DNA of 25,501 bases from Agrobacterium fabrum (GCA_003241215.1 QFOL01000023.1:1-25501), one strand, 5' to 3'; shown: positions 15,420-23,619, numbered from the stretch's first letter. The notes: generated from the sequence alone by a model not told the origin. Numbers and translations: made by a program.

Positions 15420-16055
15420 TTAAGCGGCAAGCTTCCCGAGCATGCGCGAGAAAGCTCTGGCGCGTTCCCGCGCGTCGCCATCCGTGAACAACGCTGCGCC
15501 AACCACCGCCAGATCGACGCCCAGTTGGTCCAGCCTCTCGAAGTGTTCGGGAACGATCTTTCCGTCAACAATGGTGTAAAGCCCGGTCGGGCGCTGTGCG
15601 AGACGTTCGAAGGCCCTGTCGTCGAAGGAGCCGCCGCCGGCTGGCGCCGTCAAAAGAAGGCAGCCATCCACGTGCTCCGCGACCTTTTCGAGTTCGGATA
15701 TGGGTGTCGTGTGCCTCAGCGCCGCGAATGCGCCGGAACCGTTTGCTCTTGCGATACGGGAGAGTTCCACGAAGTCTTCTTCGGCTTCGAGATGTATCGC
15801 AATCGACCTGACACCCAGCTCGGAAAAGCGGATGACGGCATCTCTCGGGCGCGCCACCATCAGGTGAACATCCAGCGGTTTGGATGCGCATTCGCTGAGA
15901 TTGCGGATGACCCTTGCGGTCAAACCATATTCCGGGGCGAAGACGCCATCCATCACGTCGAGATGCAGGGATTCGACGTTCGGCAGCACCGCTTCGATGT
16001 CTTCCGCCAAGCGGAATGGATCGGCGGCGTAGACGGAGGCTGAAAGCGCGGTCAT
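15420..16055 (-). CDS. Ribulose-phosphate 3-epimerase family protein
   Basis: A 211-residue TIM barrel of the Rpe/AlsE family. Metal ligands are kept: His31 and Asp33 in HLDVMDG, His64 in DVHLMV, and Asp164 in TIVDG. The phosphate-side loop is unusual: where Rpe proteins have a VNPGFGGQ-like sequence, this one has LLTAPAGGGSFDD (134-146), and the ALNP segment is AALRHTTP. It probably epimerises C3 of a ketose phosphate (ribulose 5-phosphate, or allulose 6-phosphate as AlsE does). The ATG overlaps the stop of the ATPase gene (ATGA), so it is translationally coupled. It is the last gene of the minus-strand operon and unlikely to be the housekeeping Rpe. Confidence 0.85.
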   Translation of the reverse strand: MTALSASVYAADPFRLAEDIEAVLPNVESLHLDVMDGVFAPEYGLTARVIRNLSECASKPLDVHLMVARPRDAVIRFSELGVRSIAIHLEAEEDFVELSRIARANGSGAFAALRHTTPISELEKVAEHVDGCLLLTAPAGGGSFDDRAFERLAQRPTGLYTIVDGKIVPEHFERLDQLGVDLAVVGAALFTDGDARERARAFSRMLGKLAA

Positions 16056-17542
16056 GCTGCGGGTGCCCATGCGGCTTCGCGAAGCTTGCCCAGCGACCAT
16101 TCTTCCACCGGCTTCGGCGCGGTTGTGCAGAAGCCGTGCTGGAAGATCGCGATGCGGTCGCAGATTTCCACCAGCTCCTCTTCTTCCGAGGAGACGACGA
16201 CGATGCAGCGGCCTTCATCCGCGAGACGCCGGATGATGTCGTAGATGTCCGATTTCGCGCCTATGTCGACGCCGTTGGTCGGTTCGTCGAGAAGGATGAG
16301 GTCGGCGTTCTGTTCGATGATGCGGCCGAGCAGCACCTTTTGCTGGTTGCCGCCCGACAGCGATTTGGTCGGAGCGTCGAGCCGTCCGCGTGTGCCGATC
16401 GAGGCAAGCGTTTTCTGCGCCGAGGCCCTTGCGGCGTTGAGGTCAACGATCCCGTTGTTGCGGTAGCGCGTCAGCGTCGAGAGAACGACATTCTGGAACG
16501 ACGACATGAGGGGGATGAAGCCATCCTGCTTTCGCTCTTCCGTCAGGAAGGCGATACCGCTCTGGATCGCGAGTTTAGGGCTTGATGGGGTGTAGCGCTT
16601 TCCGGAGATTTCCACCGTACCGGAGGATATGGGTTCCATGCCATAGAGCGTGCGCAGGAAACGGGTGCGGCCGGAGCCGATAAGACCGTAAAGGCCGAGA
16701 ACCTCGCCGCGCCGGGCAATGATATCTGCGCCCTTCAGCCTCTTGCCGGCCAGGCCTTCAACCTTGAGGAATATTTCGCCCGCAGCCCGCGCCTCGCGCC
16801 GGCTGGCAACATGCTTGCCATGGGCGTCGCCGACGATGGCGTCGACAATCGCCTGCTTGCTGACGTCCTCACCGGCGGCATGGTAGACGACGCGCCCGCC
16901 CGAAAGCACGGTCGCTTCGTCGCAGACCGCCAGAACCTCATCGAGCTTGTGGGAGACCAGAACGACGCCGATATTGCGCTCCAGCGCGATGCGGCGGACA
17001 TGGGCCAGCAGTTCCGTGGACTGATTGCCGTCGAGCGCGGTAGTAGGCTCGTCGAGGAAGAGATAACGGACCTTGCCTTCGAGATTGGCGATCACCTCGA
17101 GGAGCTGTTTCTCCGGATGGGAAAGCCCTTTTACGGTCCGCGTCACGTCGACATGCAGGCCATAGCTCGCGAGCAGGGTCTTGCAATAGGCGTTCATTTC
17201 AGCGGTTTTCTTCAGGCCATGCAGCGTCACTTCCCTGCCGAGAAAGAGATTTTCCGCAACCGTGAGGTTCGGGATGAGACGCAGTTCCTGATAAACGCAG
17301 CCAATGCCCTTGCCGAGCGCCTCTCTGGGCGAGGTGAGGGTGACGGTTTCGCCGTCGACGCTGAGCGTGCCATTGTCCTGCGGCTGGGCGCCGGCGAGGA
17401 TTTTCAGCAAGGTCGATTTGCCCGCGCCATTGTGGCCGAAGAGACCATGGATCGTTCCCGGCTTCACTTCGAAACCGATGCCATGCAGGACCCCGACGCT
17501 CCCGAAGGACTTGGTGATGCCTGTCGCCTTATAGCTCGACAT
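16052..17542 (-). CDS. CUT2 sugar ABC transporter ATPase, RbsA-like (second system)
   Basis: A 496-residue double ATPase. Walker A GHNGAGKST (36-44), degenerate first signature LSHPEKQLLEV, Walker B YLFLDEPTTA. In the second half: LYGLIGSGRTRF, LSGGNQQKVLLGR and LILLDEPTNGVD. ATG 17542 gives MSSYKATGITKSFG with GAGG 8 bases upstream; the longer frame to 17623 would translate through the intercistronic hairpin. It is clearly diverged from the RbsA-like protein at 11756-13279 (for example GHNGAGKST versus GGNGAGKST, LSHPEK versus LSVAQS), so the two systems are not a recent duplication. Confidence 0.92.
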   Translation of the reverse strand: MSSYKATGITKSFGSVGVLHGIGFEVKPGTIHGLFGHNGAGKSTLLKILAGAQPQDNGTLSVDGETVTLTSPREALGKGIGCVYQELRLIPNLTVAENLFLGREVTLHGLKKTAEMNAYCKTLLASYGLHVDVTRTVKGLSHPEKQLLEVIANLEGKVRYLFLDEPTTALDGNQSTELLAHVRRIALERNIGVVLVSHKLDEVLAVCDEATVLSGGRVVYHAAGEDVSKQAIVDAIVGDAHGKHVASRREARAAGEIFLKVEGLAGKRLKGADIIARRGEVLGLYGLIGSGRTRFLRTLYGMEPISSGTVEISGKRYTPSSPKLAIQSGIAFLTEERKQDGFIPLMSSFQNVVLSTLTRYRNNGIVDLNAARASAQKTLASIGTRGRLDAPTKSLSGGNQQKVLLGRIIEQNADLILLDEPTNGVDIGAKSDIYDIIRRLADEGRCIVVVSSEEEELVEICDRIAIFQHGFCTTAPKPVEEWSLGKLREAAWAPAA

Positions 17543-17574
17543 ATCGCGTACCTCACATCTACTGACCGGAAGGC

Positions 17575-17598
17575 GGGCGCGCGAATTTCCGCGCGCCC
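17575..17598 (-). other. Strong intercistronic hairpin after the second binding-protein gene
   Basis: GGGCGCGCG and CGCGCGCCC form a perfect 9-bp GC stem with a 6-base loop in the 123-base gap between binding-protein and ATPase genes. No T-run follows. This is the expected position for a structure that blocks 3' exonucleases and keeps the upstream binding-protein message abundant; that role is inferred. Confidence 0.6.
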
Positions 17599-17665
17599 GG
17601 ACAGTCTTGGAGCCTTGTCGCATTTCCGGATGGAAAACGGCGCTCCACTTTTTCTGGCAATTCCC

Positions 17666-18622
17666 TTAGTAGGCCTTGTCGACGGTTTCGCCGGCATTGT
17701 CCTTGTTGACGAGCAGCGGCGGGCTGTCGATGATCGGGTCAAGCTTCCCGCCGTCGAGGAACTTCTTGATGTTCTCAACCTGGATCTGGGCAAGCTTGGC
17801 CGGCTCCTGGATCGCACCGGCCTTCAGTATGGTGTTGTCCTCGATGTGCTTCACGCCGAGCTTGTCGACAAAGGCGTAGAGCGTCACATCGCTGCGGCCG
17901 AGTTGTTCGATTGCGGCGATCGCGCCGAGCGCCGACGGTTCGGTGTCGGAATAGACGACGGTGATTTCAGGGTTGCCCTGAAGCATTTCCGTCGTGACCT
18001 TCAGCGAGGTGGTTTCCTCGACCTTGCCGTTGACGAGCGCGACGAATTTGACGTTGGGGTTGGACGCCAGGGCTTCCTTGAAGCCTTCATCACGTGCATT
18101 CGCCGCCACGGAGGTCGGCTCGCCGACGATGCCGATGACGGCCTTGCCGTCCGCGCCGATATCCTTCAGCAGCTGCTTGCCGATATAGACGCCGCCGGCC
18201 TTCTGGTCGGTCTGAACGGCCTGTTCGACCTTCAGATTTTCAGCCTTCAGACCCGCCGGATCGGGCAGGAGGTTGATCGTGAAGACCGGAATCTTTGCCT
18301 GATTGAGCTCGGAAACGGAGGCGACGCATGGACCGGACGAGACGCAGTTCAGCGCGACGGCGCTCACACCCTGCTGGGCAAGCGTCTGGACCTGCGAAAG
18401 CTGCTTGGCGTCGTCATTGTCGGCGATCAGCACGCGAACTTCGAAGCCCTGCTTGGCGCCGTTTTCCTCGAAGCTCTTCTTCATCGCTACGTAGTACGGG
18501 TTCGTCAGGTTCGGCAGGGCAACGCCCAGCACCTTCTTGTCTTGTGCATGGACAGCTGCAGCGGACAGCGCAAGCGACATGCCAAACGCCGCCAATACGG
18601 AATTCTTCACGAGTTTCTTCAT
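17666..18622 (-). CDS. CUT2 periplasmic sugar-binding protein, RbsB-like (second system)
   Basis: A 318-residue binding protein. The signal peptide MKKLVKNSVLAAFG continues to a cleavage site after AAVHA (residue 26). The mature protein begins QDKKVLGVALPNLTNPYYVAM, the standard RbsB-type first strand. GGAGGAG lies before ATG 18622. The YVAM(KK)SFEENGAKQGFEV helix and the IGIVGEPTS segment fit the family. It lies between the permease and ATPase genes (order C-B-A), different from the A-C-B order of the other system. Ligand unknown; the operon's kinase suggests a free sugar or alditol. Confidence 0.92.
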   Translation of the reverse strand: MKKLVKNSVLAAFGMSLALSAAAVHAQDKKVLGVALPNLTNPYYVAMKKSFEENGAKQGFEVRVLIADNDDAKQLSQVQTLAQQGVSAVALNCVSSGPCVASVSELNQAKIPVFTINLLPDPAGLKAENLKVEQAVQTDQKAGGVYIGKQLLKDIGADGKAVIGIVGEPTSVAANARDEGFKEALASNPNVKFVALVNGKVEETTSLKVTTEMLQGNPEITVVYSDTEPSALGAIAAIEQLGRSDVTLYAFVDKLGVKHIEDNTILKAGAIQEPAKLAQIQVENIKKFLDGGKLDPIIDSPPLLVNKDNAGETVDKAY

Positions 18623-18689
18623 CGTTCTCCTCCTATTGGATGATGAATTCAATTGCCGGATCGGCCGGCGCCGTCTCTGGTCCGCGCGT

Positions 18690-19712
18690 TCAGGCGCTGG
18701 CCGAAAACTTCTTCTTCAGCAGGGCGACCCAGGGCAGGGAGAGCCGGCTGGATGAACGCATCGTGTCAAAGGTCACGCCGACAAGGATGATCACGCCGAT
18801 CACCAGGGGCTGCCAGTAGGCGCTGACGTTCAGGACGTTCATGAGATTGGAGATGGTAGCGATCAGGGTGGCGCCGATCATCGCGCCCCAGATCGATCCG
18901 ATGCCGCCAAAGAGGCTGACGCCGCCGACCACTGCGCCTGCAATCGAAAAGAACAGCTCGTCGCCGCGACCGGCGGTCGGATATCCGGTCATCAGGCGCG
19001 ATCCGTAGATCAGGCCGCCGCAGGCGCCGCAGAAGCCGGAGATCGCATAGACGAGGATGGTGATCCGGGAGGTATTGACGCCCGCCAGACGGGCCGCCTC
19101 GACATTGCCGCCGACCGCGAAAATATGCGTGCCCGTCACGGTCCGCTTGATGAAGAGGGCGGCCAGTACGACGGCGACGGCGAGAGCGATGACCGGGAAT
19201 GGAATTCCGAACAGCTTGTATTGCCCGATGAAACGGTAACCGAAATCCATGACGCGGATCGATTCCGCCCCGGTGATGATCTGCGGGATGGAGGCCGCGA
19301 CGCCCATCATGGCGAAGGTCACGATGAAGGGCGGCACGCCGGTCTTGTCGATGATAATGCCGTTCAATGCGCCGGCGAGAGCGCCTGACGCGAGCACAAG
19401 CACCGCTGCCACCGGCCAGGGCAGGCCGAGATATTCGATGAAGACGGCGGCGAGAACGCAGGTCATCGCGACGATCGATCCGCAGGAAAGGTCGATACCG
19501 CCCGTGAACAGGACAAACGACTGCCCAAGGCAGAGGAAGCCGATGACCGCGCCGTTGAGAAGCAGCACGAAAATGTTCGACAGCGTGAGGAAATTCGGAG
19601 ACGCGATGGCGCCGGCGATCATCACGACGAGAAGAACGAAAGCGATGCCTGCTTCGGCGGGGATGCGAATTCCCTTGCCGTCATAGGGTTGGGTCTGTGT
19701 CATGTCTGTCAT
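18690..19712 (-). CDS. CUT2 sugar ABC transporter permease, RbsC-like (second system)
   Basis: A 340-residue multi-helix permease with FTGGIDLSCGSIVAM and the loop AVGGNVEAARLAGVNT. The start at ATG 19712 overlaps the stop of the kinase gene (ATGA), with GGAGG 5 bases upstream. A second ATG three codons later is possible. The frame extends upstream to 19826 inside the kinase gene, which is spurious. It is part of the minus-strand operon between the kinase and the binding protein. Confidence 0.92.
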   Translation of the reverse strand: MTDMTQTQPYDGKGIRIPAEAGIAFVLLVVMIAGAIASPNFLTLSNIFVLLLNGAVIGFLCLGQSFVLFTGGIDLSCGSIVAMTCVLAAVFIEYLGLPWPVAAVLVLASGALAGALNGIIIDKTGVPPFIVTFAMMGVAASIPQIITGAESIRVMDFGYRFIGQYKLFGIPFPVIALAVAVVLAALFIKRTVTGTHIFAVGGNVEAARLAGVNTSRITILVYAISGFCGACGGLIYGSRLMTGYPTAGRGDELFFSIAGAVVGGVSLFGGIGSIWGAMIGATLIATISNLMNVLNVSAYWQPLVIGVIILVGVTFDTMRSSSRLSLPWVALLKKKFSASA

Positions 19713-21169
19713 TCCTTCCTCCACTTTGCGAGGGGCAGGGCGGCCCTGTAGGCTTCGCGCACATCCTCGCTCCGCGCGGCATCTCGCGCGCGCGGCTCCG
19801 CCACGATTTCGTATCGGGGCTCCCATTGTTCGGCGATCTTTGCTGTATGCTGTCCGGCAACCGCCGCGGCTGCCTGAACTGCCGCGCCCGCGGCCGCCGC
19901 CTCCGGAAGGTTGCAGGTCCAGACCTGCTGGCCCGTGAGGTCGGCAAGGATCTGTCGATAGGCCTTCGAGCGGGACGCGCCGCCGGTCACGATCAACCGG
20001 CCGTTACGCTCCAGCCCGAGAGATGCGAGATAGTCGCCGCCCTCCAGCAGGCCGCAGATGACGCCCTCCACGGCAGCGCGGGCGATCTGCCCCGGTTCGA
20101 CGTCGCTGCGAATACCGGCGAGTATGCCCGTGGCGTCCGGCAGGTCGGGGGTCCGCTCACCGTCGAGATAGGGGACGAGGACAAGTCCGCGTGCACCCGG
20201 TTTGGTCGCAAGGGCGAGCGTATCGAACTCCTCGGTGGTCGCCCGAAGGATACGACGGAATGCGTCCGTGACTTTCGCGGAATTCAGTGTGGTAATCATC
20301 GGCAGGAAGGCGTCGGTAGCATCCGCATAGCCGTTGATGGAGCCGGTCTCATCCTTGATGCCGATTGGCGTGCGTCCGTAAAGGGTCCCGCTGGTGCCGA
20401 AAGAAATGATCACGTCACCCGCGCGGATGCCCATGCCGAGTGCGGCCGTCATGTTGTCGCCGGAACCGGCGCCGACGATTGCGCCCTGAAGCGCCTCAAG
20501 CCTATCGATCCGCTGAACCGCGCCTGCGGCCTCGCTGGAGCCGATGATGTCAGGCAGCGCGCTTTCCCAGTCGATGCCTGATACGGCCAGTTCCGCCAGC
20601 GCGTAGTCCCATTGATTGGTGAAGGGGTTGAAATATCCCGTTCCCGAGGAGACGCCGCGCTCGGTGGCGGCCCGTCCGCTCAGCCGGTAGAGAAGATAAT
20701 CGGACGGCAGCATGATCTTGCGCGCCCGGGCGACGGTGCCGGGGTGCATGCGCTCGGTCCATGCGAGCTTGCTCACGGTCAAGGCTGCCGCCGGCACCGA
20801 TCCGGTTCGCCCGGCCCAGTCCTTGAGCGGCAGTTTTTGCCGAAGAATGTCCGCGTCGGGCGCGGATTCGGTGTCGTTCCAGAGTTTGGCGTCCCGCAGC
20901 GGCAGGCCATCGTCACCGAGCATGACAAGGCCATGGCCTTGGCCGCCCACGGAAATGCCGGCGATGCGCGGGAGATAGGTCGTCAGTTCGCCGAAGGCGG
21001 AAACGAGCGCCTGCCACCACGCCTCGGGCGCCTGTTCACTGCGCGGCGGCGTGGTTGGCGGGTGCGGCTTGCGGGCTTCGGCAATAACGGCGCCGTCTTC
21101 CAGACGCCGAAGCACGATCGTGCAGGATTGCGTGGAGGAATCGACGCCGGCGACGAGATCGCGTTGCAT
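19709..21169 (-). CDS. FGGY-family carbohydrate kinase, xylulokinase-like
   Basis: A 486-residue two-domain FGGY kinase. The N-terminal phosphate loop is GVDSSTQSC (8-16), and the catalytic Asp is Asp238 in GAGSGDNM. ISFGTSGTLY and VTGGASRSKAYRQILADL are the C-terminal ATP-site blocks. The substrate loop reads SVGGQGHGLVML, where xylulokinases carry GQMHG or GQQHG, so the sugar specificity may differ from D-xylulose. ATG 21169 lies 4 bases after the SIS gene stop. It most likely phosphorylates a free ketose or alditol brought in by the operon's transporter, and the product is then used by the SIS and Rpe-like proteins. Confidence 0.88.
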   Translation of the reverse strand: MQRDLVAGVDSSTQSCTIVLRRLEDGAVIAEARKPHPPTTPPRSEQAPEAWWQALVSAFGELTTYLPRIAGISVGGQGHGLVMLGDDGLPLRDAKLWNDTESAPDADILRQKLPLKDWAGRTGSVPAAALTVSKLAWTERMHPGTVARARKIMLPSDYLLYRLSGRAATERGVSSGTGYFNPFTNQWDYALAELAVSGIDWESALPDIIGSSEAAGAVQRIDRLEALQGAIVGAGSGDNMTAALGMGIRAGDVIISFGTSGTLYGRTPIGIKDETGSINGYADATDAFLPMITTLNSAKVTDAFRRILRATTEEFDTLALATKPGARGLVLVPYLDGERTPDLPDATGILAGIRSDVEPGQIARAAVEGVICGLLEGGDYLASLGLERNGRLIVTGGASRSKAYRQILADLTGQQVWTCNLPEAAAAGAAVQAAAAVAGQHTAKIAEQWEPRYEIVAEPRARDAARSEDVREAYRAALPLAKWRKE

Positions 21170-21173
21170 CTGA

Positions 21174-21803
21174 TCAGCCCTCGGCGTTTTGCAGTCGCTT
21201 CAGGCTGTCTTCGGCATCACGGCCGACGGCGCCGGAAGGATGGGTGAAAAGGAGCTTGTCCCATCCGTAACCGCGTGCGACGCGGCAGACTTCGACGAGC
21301 GCGTCGGTAACGGCGGCGGTCGCAAGCGAGCTGCCGGTGGCAACGACGGCGCCGAGATCGCTGTCGGCGGGAAGCGTCAACGTGATCACGTCGTCCGACA
21401 TCTGCGCCAGCGGAGATTTCGGATCGGCCGTGATCGAGATCAGGCCGGCGCAGAGCGTCTTAGCGCGTGCGCAAAAGTCGTTGAGCTCATCCGAGCTGCC
21501 GCCCTTCGAAAGGGCAAGAACGAGGTCATCCTTCTGAAGGACACCGAGGCCGCCATGCAGGCCGTCGGCCGGCGGCAGGTAGAAGGCGGGCGTGCCGCCG
21601 ACGGAAAGAAGATGCGCCGCGCGGCTGGCGATTGCGCCGGAGGTGCCGCTGCCGGTGACCAGGATCTTGCCCTTGCACGCGATGAATTTCCCGGCAATGG
21701 CCAGAAAGGTCTCGTCGACCCCGTCAAGCGTTCCAAGAATGGCCGCAGCATCCGCACGGATGACCTCTTTGGCGCGACCGACCCACTCATGTTCTGACTG
21801 CAT
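21174..21803 (-). CDS. SIS-domain phosphosugar isomerase, KdsD/KpsF-like without CBS domains
   Basis: A 209-residue single SIS domain. It resembles arabinose-5-phosphate isomerases along TGSGTSGAIASRAAHLLS (50-67), TPAFYLPPADGLHGGLG (71-87), DLVLALSKGGSSDEL (93-107) and HPSGAVGR (188-195). It lacks the CBS pair usual in KdsD. The GxGKSG lysine is a threonine (Thr54), and the EACP-type segment is replaced by ADSDLGAV (146-153), so key catalytic positions differ while the histidine (His188) is kept. ATG 21803 has GGGAGG 7 bases upstream; the longer frame to 21854 enters the operator region. It probably isomerises or epimerises a sugar phosphate made by the kinase encoded next to it. Confidence 0.85.
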   Translation of the reverse strand: MQSEHEWVGRAKEVIRADAAAILGTLDGVDETFLAIAGKFIACKGKILVTGSGTSGAIASRAAHLLSVGGTPAFYLPPADGLHGGLGVLQKDDLVLALSKGGSSDELNDFCARAKTLCAGLISITADPKSPLAQMSDDVITLTLPADSDLGAVVATGSSLATAAVTDALVEVCRVARGYGWDKLLFTHPSGAVGRDAEDSLKRLQNAEG

Positions 21804-21867
21804 AGAATGCCTCCCTGATGAGGCAGTCATATGACAGACACGCAAATTCGTCAAGTGAGTATATACG

Positions 21868-21881
21868 CGCTCATTTGAGCG
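21868..21881. promoter_or_regulatory. Palindromic operator candidate for the SorC regulator
   Basis: CGCTCA-TT-TGAGCG is a perfect 14-base palindrome in the 88-base gap between the regulator gene and the SIS gene. Its first ten bases, CGCTCATTTG, recur at 22844-22853 just upstream of the regulator's own start. Two copies in exactly the two gaps that a local regulator would need to control make this a good operator candidate. It begins 10 bases after the regulator stop codon, so a terminator hairpin is an alternative, but no T-run follows on the minus strand. Confidence 0.55.
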
Positions 21882-21891
21882 TTATTAACTT

Positions 21892-22830
21892 TTAGGTCGC
21901 CATCAGCTTCCTTGCCACCCCGGCGTCGGTTATCAGCGTTGTCACCCAGTTCCCTTTCAGCGTGGCCCGGATGGCATCCGCCTTTTCGATGCCGCCGCCG
22001 ATGCCGATGCGCTCGGGAATACGCCGAAGCTGATCCGTGCTGAGGCACAGTCCGGTCTGGTCGAGCGGGCTTGCCACGGCTTCTCCATCCTCGTCGATCA
22101 GGGTGGCGCACACGTCGGCGCATACATTTTTCTTCAATGCATCGCGCCGCCAGTCTTCCGGGAAGCCCGAGCATAGGCACGATTCCGCCGGCCGCCAGGA
22201 GCCTATGCCGACCGCAAGCACGTCGATCTTGTCGTAACGCGACATGGCACTTGCGATGGATGTCTCGTTGCGAAGCCTTGCAATCAGGTCGGGGTCATCC
22301 ACCCACATGGGGCCGAACAGCGGATAGGCCGCACCGCCGCTGGCGCGCGCGACGCGATGAACCAGTTCGGTAGGGTTCTGGGAAAGGTCGAGCCCCGCAG
22401 GGCTGCCGCCGGCCTGCACGACATCCACGCGCGGCAGACGGCCAAGCGCCTTGCCCGTGGCGGAAAGGGTGCGCCCCCAGGACAGGCCGAGCAATTGACC
22501 GTCAATCAGCGATTCCTCGAGATAGTCGGCTGCGAGCAGGCCAAGCGGCTCGAACAGCTCGTTCGAATGAAGGTCGGGGCCGTCCAGAACAAGGGCGGCC
22601 TTGAGGCCATATTTCTGCCTGAGCTTCTCGGCCAGCTCCGTGTTCATGTCGCCCTGATCGTTGATCTCGATCTTGACGATGCCATCGGCAAGGGCGGTGT
22701 CGAGAAGGCGGGCGACCTTGAATCTGGAAATTCCCAGTTCATCGGCGATCTGGGACTTGGTTTTCTGCTCGATGTAGAAACGCCGAGCGACGAGGGAGGC
22801 CTGAAGTTTTTGAAGCGGGCGTCGAGGCAT
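21892..22830 (-). CDS. SorC-family sugar-responsive transcriptional regulator
   Basis: A 312-residue regulator. The N-terminal helix-turn-helix is at about 24-45 (TKSQIADELGISRFKVARLL), followed by IVKIEI and the C-terminal sugar-phosphate-binding domain of the SorC/DeoR superfamily with GLSWGRTLS, VVQAGGSP and AVGIGSW. Length is normal for the family. ATG 22830 has only a weak ribosome binding site; the frame stays open to 22935 but offers no better ATG. It is encoded upstream of and in line with the sugar operon and opposite the HAD gene. It probably responds to a phosphorylated intermediate, as SorC and EryD type proteins do. Confidence 0.88.
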   Translation of the reverse strand: MPRRPLQKLQASLVARRFYIEQKTKSQIADELGISRFKVARLLDTALADGIVKIEINDQGDMNTELAEKLRQKYGLKAALVLDGPDLHSNELFEPLGLLAADYLEESLIDGQLLGLSWGRTLSATGKALGRLPRVDVVQAGGSPAGLDLSQNPTELVHRVARASGGAAYPLFGPMWVDDPDLIARLRNETSIASAMSRYDKIDVLAVGIGSWRPAESCLCSGFPEDWRRDALKKNVCADVCATLIDEDGEAVASPLDQTGLCLSTDQLRRIPERIGIGGGIEKADAIRATLKGNWVTTLITDAGVARKLMAT

Positions 22831-22956
22831 TTGAGAAGATTTTCGCTCATTTGTTGCAATTGACCCAACCTTTTGACAGATTGCACGTCGATGAGCAACG
22901 GCGCTGCATCTGCCGCGCCCCCTACAATCCGTCATTCAGCAAGCACAGGAAGCATC
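22831..22956. promoter_or_regulatory. Divergent promoter region, SorC regulator and HAD gene
   Basis: These 126 bases carry the second copy of CGCTCATTTG (22844-22853), fused to TTGCAATTG, so a regulator site overlaps the region directly before the regulator start. On the plus strand TTGACA at 22873-22878 is a -35 candidate for the HAD gene, but I see no good -10 box at the right distance. AGGAAG at 22947-22952 is the HAD ribosome binding site. Confidence 0.5.
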
Positions 22957-23619
22957 ATGTTGTCGTTCAGGTCGATCCAGTCCCAATCCTTTGACGCCTT
23001 CCTGTTCGATATGGACGGAACCATTCTCGACCCCAGCGCCGCCTCGGAGCGGGTATGGGGAGGCTGGGCCAGGGAGAACGGCATACCGACACCGCCTTAC
23101 CATGGTCGGCGCGTTGAGGATACGATGGCCGATTTGACGGGATTTGGCATCGACCCCGAAAAGGGGGCTTCCGAAATCACCCAACGCGAGCTTGATGACC
23201 TCGCCGGCGTGGTTGCCATTCCCGGTGCGGCCGAATTTCTGAAAATGCTTCCGCCCCGGAAGTGGACCGTCGTGACGTCCGCCCCGAAGCAGCTTGCCCT
23301 ACGGCGGATCGCGGCGGCGGGGCTGCCGCTGCCGGACGCCATCGTCGCAGCCGAGGACGTGACGAGGGGAAAGCCGCAGCCTGATCCGTTTCTTGCCGGC
23401 GCAAGGCTCCTTTCCATCGATCCGGCACGGTGCCTGGTGTTCGAGGATGCGGATGCCGGTATCCATGCTGCGGAAGCCGCCGGCGCCTCCGTGCTTGTGA
23501 TCACCCACACGAACAGCTCGACGCTTCAGGGTCGCGCCAGCGTTGCCGATTATCTGGGCCTGCGCGTGGAGCACAAAGACAGTTCTATGACAATCGTGGC
23601 CCAGCCTAGCGCGGCGTAG
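22957..23619 (+). CDS. HAD-superfamily sugar phosphatase/phosphoglucomutase-like hydrolase
   Basis: A 220-residue haloacid-dehalogenase-fold enzyme of subfamily I with a helical cap. Motif I is FDMDGT (nucleophile Asp18, acid Asp20), motif II VTSAP (Ser108), motif III Lys139 in GKPQPDPF, and motif IV FEDADAG (Glu163, Asp164). This pattern is common to sugar phosphatases (GPP1, DOG1 and YfbT types) and beta-phosphoglucomutases. AGGAAG lies before ATG 22957; the earlier frame from 22873 runs through the promoter region. It diverges from the SorC regulator, so it may be controlled by it and remove toxic sugar phosphates of the pathway; that link is inferred. Confidence 0.85.
   Translation: MLSFRSIQSQSFDAFLFDMDGTILDPSAASERVWGGWARENGIPTPPYHGRRVEDTMADLTGFGIDPEKGASEITQRELDDLAGVVAIPGAAEFLKMLPPRKWTVVTSAPKQLALRRIAAAGLPLPDAIVAAEDVTRGKPQPDPFLAGARLLSIDPARCLVFEDADAGIHAAEAAGASVLVITHTNSSTLQGRASVADYLGLRVEHKDSSMTIVAQPSAA

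Noticed and set aside
11756..17542. The two CUT2 transporters as a recent duplication
   Set aside because: The ATPases, permeases and binding proteins differ in motifs and length, and the gene orders differ (A-C-B versus C-B-A).
16811..18643. A 610-codon open frame on the plus strand
   Set aside because: It lies antisense to the RbsA-like and RbsB-like genes, whose motifs, signal peptide and ribosome binding sites are clear. The antisense protein has no recognisable domain and is an effect of high GC codon use.
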